DNA from: Phormidesmis priestleyi BC1401
GTDB taxonomy: Bacteria; Cyanobacteriota; Cyanobacteriia; Leptolyngbyales; Leptolyngbyaceae
Assembly: GCF_001650195.1 (NCBI RefSeq)
Contig: NZ_LXYR01000032.1
Span: 1 to 58,620 of the forward strand
Direction: 5' to 3'
DNA: 58,620 bases
Below are positions 54,693-58,620 of this stretch, in pieces; positions within the stretch are counted from its first letter, which is position 1; every line of letters starts with the position of its first letter. The notes under the pieces were generated by a model, which made no database searches, was not told where the DNA came from, and worked only from the letters and a program-made list of their open reading frames with translations. Position numbers and translations under genes: made by a program.

Positions 54693-55022
54693 ATGGAACC
54701 TACAGCGCCATCCTCCGCTACAGAATCTATTGTTGTGTCTAGGTGTGTGCAAATTTGTCAAAGCAAGTCTTGCCGCAAGTTAGGAGCTGCTGGAGTCTTA
54801 GCTGCGTTTCAGTTACAGCCCGTCGTCAACGTAGAGGTGACGGGCTGCGGTTGTTTTGGACAGTGTGGCAATGGTCCGATCGTAGTCGTTTCACCTGACC
54901 AGGTTTGGTATTGCGGAGTCCAAGCGGATGAAGTTGGATCGATCGTCGATCGACACCTCAAAAATGGACAGCCCGTTAAAGCAATGCTCTATCCCAAATT
55001 TCACCCCGCCCTCCATCGTTAA
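54693..55022 (+). CDS. thioredoxin-like [2Fe-2S] ferredoxin
   Basis: 109 aa. Thioredoxin-like fold with cluster cysteines in VQICQSKSCRKLGA and VEVTGCGCFGQCGNGPIVVV (C-x4-C and C-x-C-x3-C region). It carries electrons or acts in sulfur/Fe-S handling. It lies 23 bp after cysK and overlaps the end of the convergent ygfZ-like gene by 4 bp. Confidence 0.87.
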   Translation: MEPTAPSSATESIVVSRCVQICQSKSCRKLGAAGVLAAFQLQPVVNVEVTGCGCFGQCGNGPIVVVSPDQVWYCGVQADEVGSIVDRHLKNGQPVKAMLYPKFHPALHR

Positions 55023-56002
55023 GATTGCTTTTCGCGGGTCAAAAATGGCAGCTCCAGCAATTCGGTTTGGTTGCCGCTAATTTGAACCGATAGCCCTGCG
55101 CCTCCTGCTTTCGTTCGCACATAGGCAAGTCCGATCGCGCCCGCCTCGGTCTCCACAACACTCGTAAGTTTGCCGACTTTCTCTTCTCCAACGGTGACGA
55201 TCGCACCCGCTTCTACCGGAGCCTTCAATTTGACACCCCAGAGTTGCTGTTTGACTCCGTTATAAGTGTCTAGACGCGCGATCGTTTCTTGCCCGATATA
55301 GCAGCCTTTGTTAAACGAGACGGTGTTCCACAACCCTGCTTCTAAGGGATTGTAATCATCTGTCAATTCATGACCAGGCATCGGGCGACCTTGCTCAATG
55401 CGGAGTTGCTCCCAGGCGCGATCGCTCATTGTCACGGCTCCCGCTTCAATCAAAGATTTCTGCAATGCAGATGAATGATCGACTTGCGTAATCAAAATGT
55501 AGCCTTCTGTAGCTAGCCCACTGCCCACGGCAACTCGCACGTCTTGTCCTGCTAAATTTATCAAGCGATGACTCGCGTAAGGTTGACCGATTATCTCTGC
55601 TGCACCCAGCTTTTCTAACAACCCGTGACTCCCAGAACCAACTAAGCTGAAAGTCGCGGTTTGGGGAGTGACATCTACTAACTTCACGTTGTCGGCAAAG
55701 AAAATGTAGCGATCGAGAAACGTCATTAATTTCTCAGTCAAATTTGGCGATACCAGCAGCAAAACTGAATCTTCTAAAAGGTAAGCGCTTGCCAGGTCGA
55801 TCGTTCGTGCAGTCGAGGTGACAAACACCGTGTCGCACCCTTCACCCGGCTTGCGAATCTTGAAATCATTGGTGCTTTGGTTGTGTAAAAATCGAATCCG
55901 ATCAGCGTCAGAGACTTCGATGCGTCCCCAATGAGAGCGATCGTAGAGCGCCACACCTGACTTTGCGGCTTCTAAGGCTGTGGTGTCATTCTCGAAGTTC
56001 AT
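55019..56002 (-). CDS. ygfZ: YgfZ/GcvT folate-binding Fe-S protein
   Basis: 327 aa. The tetrahydrofolate-binding GcvT-like fold contains FLHNQSTNDFK, and the YgfZ signature KGCYIGQETIAR with its conserved Cys is clear. YgfZ proteins help Fe-S cluster assembly or repair of particular enzymes. It overlaps the upstream gene (55999-56493) by 4 bp and converges on a [2Fe-2S] ferredoxin gene. Confidence 0.9.
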   Translation of the reverse strand: MNFENDTTALEAAKSGVALYDRSHWGRIEVSDADRIRFLHNQSTNDFKIRKPGEGCDTVFVTSTARTIDLASAYLLEDSVLLLVSPNLTEKLMTFLDRYIFFADNVKLVDVTPQTATFSLVGSGSHGLLEKLGAAEIIGQPYASHRLINLAGQDVRVAVGSGLATEGYILITQVDHSSALQKSLIEAGAVTMSDRAWEQLRIEQGRPMPGHELTDDYNPLEAGLWNTVSFNKGCYIGQETIARLDTYNGVKQQLWGVKLKAPVEAGAIVTVGEEKVGKLTSVVETEAGAIGLAYVRTKAGGAGLSVQISGNQTELLELPFLTREKQS

Positions 56003-56493
56003 TCTGATTTACTCGGCAGGGTTGCAAATATCTGTTCGACTCGCTGTTTCGTCTTATCGTCGAGCTGATTCCAGTCTACATCGCCTGTTTCGTCAATCAG
56101 GTTCATATCGACTTCCACAGGCTGCAATTCGTCGTCTTGCTGGCTAAAACAGATTTTGTAGCACAGTTCCCACAGGTCAACCACGACTTGCTGATTGCCT
56201 TGCTCTAAGCACAGTTCATAGCCCGGATGAGGAGACGGCAACTGAGACAAGGTTTGCTGAATTTCGGCAGCTTGGTCGGGGGGTGCGGTTTTAAGCTGTT
56301 CTTGCAGTTGCGTCACGGTTACTTTAACGTCTTCTGGTGTATCGTCAGCCCAGATAGGAACCTCTCGATAAGCGCCTTTCCATGAAGATTGGTCTAGCTG
56401 CTTGCGAAGATTATCAACCACTCGAATAAATGTAGGCTGCATCAACAGTTCCGCTCGCTGCCATGCCTCAATATTTGCAAATTTAGGTTTCAT
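55999..56493 (-). CDS. conserved cyanobacterial hypothetical protein
   Basis: 164 aa from ATG 56493 (MKPKFANIEAWQRAELLMQP); five more in-frame codons lie upstream. It is soluble and acidic: FIRVVDNLRKQLDQSSWKGA, WELCYKICFSQ, PVEVDMNLIDETGDVDWNQLD. It overlaps ygfZ by 4 bp (coupled) and follows another hypothetical by about 20 bp. No known domain recognised. Confidence 0.7.
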   Translation of the reverse strand: MKPKFANIEAWQRAELLMQPTFIRVVDNLRKQLDQSSWKGAYREVPIWADDTPEDVKVTVTQLQEQLKTAPPDQAAEIQQTLSQLPSPHPGYELCLEQGNQQVVVDLWELCYKICFSQQDDELQPVEVDMNLIDETGDVDWNQLDDKTKQRVEQIFATLPSKSE

Positions 56494-56514
56494 AACACCA
56501 CCATGCACTCCTTC

Positions 56515-57189
56515 CTATCTTTGCATTTGAGGTCCTGCCCAAACGCTATTAGTCACCTGTCCATAAGTTCGTGGTTGATCACTCACCGCTTCTAGGGTTT
56601 CGTTCTCCATGTCCACGCTCCAAAGTTTCCAAGGAGTCTCACCCAAGTTGCCAGCTCGGAATAGAACCCGATCGCTACGCTCCTCACTCCAACCCAATAA
56701 AATTGCGTTGCTATATTCGATTTCGCTAGGCGCAATGGTGCTAGAACGATTTGATACGCGATCCCAAATTAGCGCATAGTCCGAAGCGATATCAGAACAG
56801 AAGATAGACTCAAATTCTCGTGCGAGAAGACGATCGCCCGTAGATGACCACGAAATAGGAATCACGATCGAGATAGTCCCCGCCAAGTCAGCGCTATTGC
56901 TAATAAACGGATTCTCGGCAAACGGCGAAGTTGCTGCGATCGCTTGTAAATCTCCTGTCTGTAAGTTCTCTAAAAACAAAACACTACTGACGCGGCTTTG
57001 ATAAAACTCTGACTCCACCTGCACCTGCACCCGGCTATAGGCTTTATAGTGACCATCAAGTGAAGTCAAGGCATGACTGCGATAGTAATGCTTGCTCGGT
57101 GTGCCATCTGATAGGGTCGCCATCACCCAACCCCAAGGAATCGGATGGGGGCTGTTGAGCGGATCGAGTTGAACCGATTGAGAAGTCAT
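56515..57189 (-). CDS. conserved cyanobacterial hypothetical protein
   Basis: 224 aa. Soluble, beta-rich (SRVQVQVESEFYQSRVSSVL, ISIVIPISWSSTGDRLLARE, YALIWDRVSNRSSTIAP, PWKLWSVDMENETLEAVS). The repeated W-S/D patterns suggest a partial beta-propeller such as WD40/TolB type. First gene of a three-gene unit ending with ygfZ. Confidence 0.7.
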   Translation of the reverse strand: MTSQSVQLDPLNSPHPIPWGWVMATLSDGTPSKHYYRSHALTSLDGHYKAYSRVQVQVESEFYQSRVSSVLFLENLQTGDLQAIAATSPFAENPFISNSADLAGTISIVIPISWSSTGDRLLAREFESIFCSDIASDYALIWDRVSNRSSTIAPSEIEYSNAILLGWSEERSDRVLFRAGNLGETPWKLWSVDMENETLEAVSDQPRTYGQVTNSVWAGPQMQR

Positions 57190-57404
57190 AGAAGTACCCC
57201 ACTTCTAGAAGCAGTCTGTGGCGAATAGCCTCACATTATGGCTGCAAATACAATCTCAGCAAGGTTGGTTTACAAGAATTCTTAAAGCAATTCTGCTGTA
57301 TTAGGAAGTTACTCAGCGTCAGTAAAAAGCAAAACTGCCACAAGACAGATTTTGGCTACAATAACCCCTACTAATAATTAGAGACCGTCTTCGGCAGCAA
57401 CCTC

Positions 57405-58427
57405 ATGAAAATCGTCTTCTTTGGAACTCCTCACTTTGCTGTCCCAACCCTGGAGGCTCTACTTGCAGCTTCAGGATTTGAGGTGGTAGCAGTGGTGACT
57501 CAGCCAGACAAACGGCGAGGACGCGGAAACGAGTTGTCTCCGTCTGCGGTGAAATCGGCGGCAGTGACCCATCAAATTCAGGTTTGGCAACCTAAGAGCG
57601 TTAAGAAAGATGCCGAGACTTTGGAGAAACTTAAAGCGGCTGAGGCAGACGTGTTTGTAGTAGTCGCTTATGGACAAATTCTCTCTCAGACAATCCTAGA
57701 GGTGCCCAAGTTTGGCTGTGTGAATGTTCATGGTTCATTGTTGCCTCACTATCGAGGGGCTGCGCCGATCCAATGGTGCCTTTATCATGGCGAGACTGAG
57801 ACGGGCATCACAACCATGTTAATGGATGCAGGGATGGACACGGGCGCGATGTTGCTGAAGTCGGTACTGCCGATCGCGCTCTTCGACAACGCCCACGACT
57901 TATCGGCAAAACTATCGCCTCTAGGCGCAAATTTACTGATCGAGACTCTTCCAAAACTTGTAAATGATGAAATCCAGCCGCTCTCTCAAGACGAGCGTGA
58001 AGCTACCTACGCGCCTTTGATCAAAAAAGAGAACTATGAGTTGGACTGGTCACGAGGAGCGATCGAGCTTCACAACCAAATCCGAGGCTTTTATCCCAAC
58101 TGCACCACGTCCTTCAGAGGAACTATTCTCAAAATTATGGCGACTGTTCCAGTGACTTCCGCAATCAAGCTCCCTTCAGAATTTGCCTCTCTGCAGTCGG
58201 TTGAGTCGGAAGCGTCTAATCACATTGTTGGAGAAGTGGTGGCGATCATCAAAAACTTGGGAGCTGTGATTCAAACAGGTGACGGGCTTCTATTGTTACG
58301 AGAAGCTCAGCTAGCAGGTAAACGCCCTCAATCGGGCTGGGACTTCGCTAACGGTAGCCGATTAGAAGCTGGGGAAGTGCTAGGCAAGGGTGAAGAGGGA
58401 ATGGCAGCCCGTGTAGTTGCTATTTAA
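57405..58427 (+). CDS. fmt: methionyl-tRNA formyltransferase
   Basis: 340 aa; formylates initiator Met-tRNA using 10-formyl-THF. N-terminal [18 protein letters not shown], catalytic [20 protein letters not shown] with Asn/His, and [12 protein letters not shown] are intact. A C-terminal OB-like domain follows ([20 protein letters not shown]). Length is typical. Confidence 0.95.
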   Translation: MKIVFFGTPHFAVPTLEALLAASGFEVVAVVTQPDKRRGRGNELSPSAVKSAAVTHQIQVWQPKSVKKDAETLEKLKAAEADVFVVVAYGQILSQTILEVPKFGCVNVHGSLLPHYRGAAPIQWCLYHGETETGITTMLMDAGMDTGAMLLKSVLPIALFDNAHDLSAKLSPLGANLLIETLPKLVNDEIQPLSQDEREATYAPLIKKENYELDWSRGAIELHNQIRGFYPNCTTSFRGTILKIMATVPVTSAIKLPSEFASLQSVESEASNHIVGEVVAIIKNLGAVIQTGDGLLLLREAQLAGKRPQSGWDFANGSRLEAGEVLGKGEEGMAARVVAI

Positions 58428-58495
58428 GCGAGTGCTCCTGAACTATCTGCAGCAGCAGGGTTCCAGTCCTTTAGGAATTTATTTCAAAAAGCTGC

Positions 58496-58525
58496 TTGAC
58501 ACCTTTCTCTCCGTACTGTTATATT
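58496..58525 (+). promoter_or_regulatory. sigma-70 promoter at the right edge
   Basis: TTGACA (58496-58501) and TATATT (58520-58525) are separated by 18 bp. The transcript would start near 58532 and run out of the window. A G-C-rich hairpin region follows (GCGGTGAAGGAG...CCGCC). The gene it serves is outside. Confidence 0.6.
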
Positions 58526-58620
58526 CATTAAGCGGTGAAGGAGAGCGACGCGAAAGTGAAGCGAACTTTTCCGCCAGAACCAAGACAATTGCATAGTTTG
58601 GAAGTCATAATAGCACTTAA

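Overview
The window is chromosomal DNA from a cyanobacterium. The direct evidence is a photosystem I gene pair (psaF-psaJ), pipX-pipY, the acyl-lipid desaturase desA, flavodoxin isiB, sepF, cyanobacterial-type PEP carboxylase, several families largely confined to cyanobacteria (DUF1574, DUF1818, DUF1824, DUF3318, DUF565/Ycf20) and a very high density of the HIP1 octamer GCGATCGC. The mixture of NACHT ATPases, toxin-antitoxin pairs and palindromic MITE-like elements fits a filamentous, Leptolyngbya-like genome, but the genus is an inference.

Layout. 0-2.3 kb: remnants, a DUF202 membrane protein, a small membrane protein and flavodoxin. 2.3-7.4 kb: a copper island on the minus strand (Atx1-like chaperone, CopA-type P1B ATPase, cupredoxin, MerR regulator) facing a DUF305 copper-binding lipoprotein. 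Both transcription units have the same MerR-type promoter with a 20-bp spacer. The island ends in a deletion scar that fuses a piece of an RND adaptor gene to a piece of a response-regulator gene. 7.6-8.6 kb: tRNA-Pro(GGG), DUF1818 and a secreted protein. 8.8-13 kb: accessory/defence region with a MITE-like element beside a RelN-type antitoxin remnant, a 119-aa protein with a GNVEGD tag, DUF4926, HicAB, and a NACHT-HEAT ATPase with a related tag at its C-terminus. A 93-bp palindromic element with a TA duplication has split this NACHT gene near its 5' end. 13-18 kb: a GH15/phosphorylase-kinase-like protein and an amidohydrolase. 18-21.8 kb: an arsenic cluster, gap-arsR-acr3-CX5R phosphatase-arsH. 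21.8-26.4 kb: a DUF433/DUF5615 toxin-antitoxin pair with a nonsense codon in the toxin, a UvrD-type helicase, and a PLD-helicase pseudogene with three in-frame stops.

26.5-39.1 kb is mostly core: DUF1824, proC, sepF, pipY, pipX, desA, DUF1574, ppc and a 59-aa secreted protein. 39.2-43.3 kb is accessory again: a second NACHT ATPase with an octapeptide-repeat C-terminus, two separate 42-bp-period tandem arrays, a third MITE-like element and small hypothetical proteins. 43.3-58.6 kb is core or conserved: DUF3318, psaJ-psaF, tsaD, DUF565, a HlyB-like ABC exporter with a degenerate C39 domain plus a parvulin-type isomerase, 1-Cys peroxiredoxin, a Uma2 nuclease-fold protein, cysteine synthase, a thioredoxin-like [2Fe-2S] ferredoxin, YgfZ, two conserved hypotheticals and fmt.

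The most unusual items are: the NACHT gene split by a MITE whose reading frame is restored by conceptual excision; the sequence tag shared by that NACHT protein and its small neighbour; the paired copper MerR operators; the CX5R phosphatase inside the ars cluster; and the two 42-bp arrays beside the second NACHT gene. All functional assignments come from reading motifs and translations; no database search was possible.
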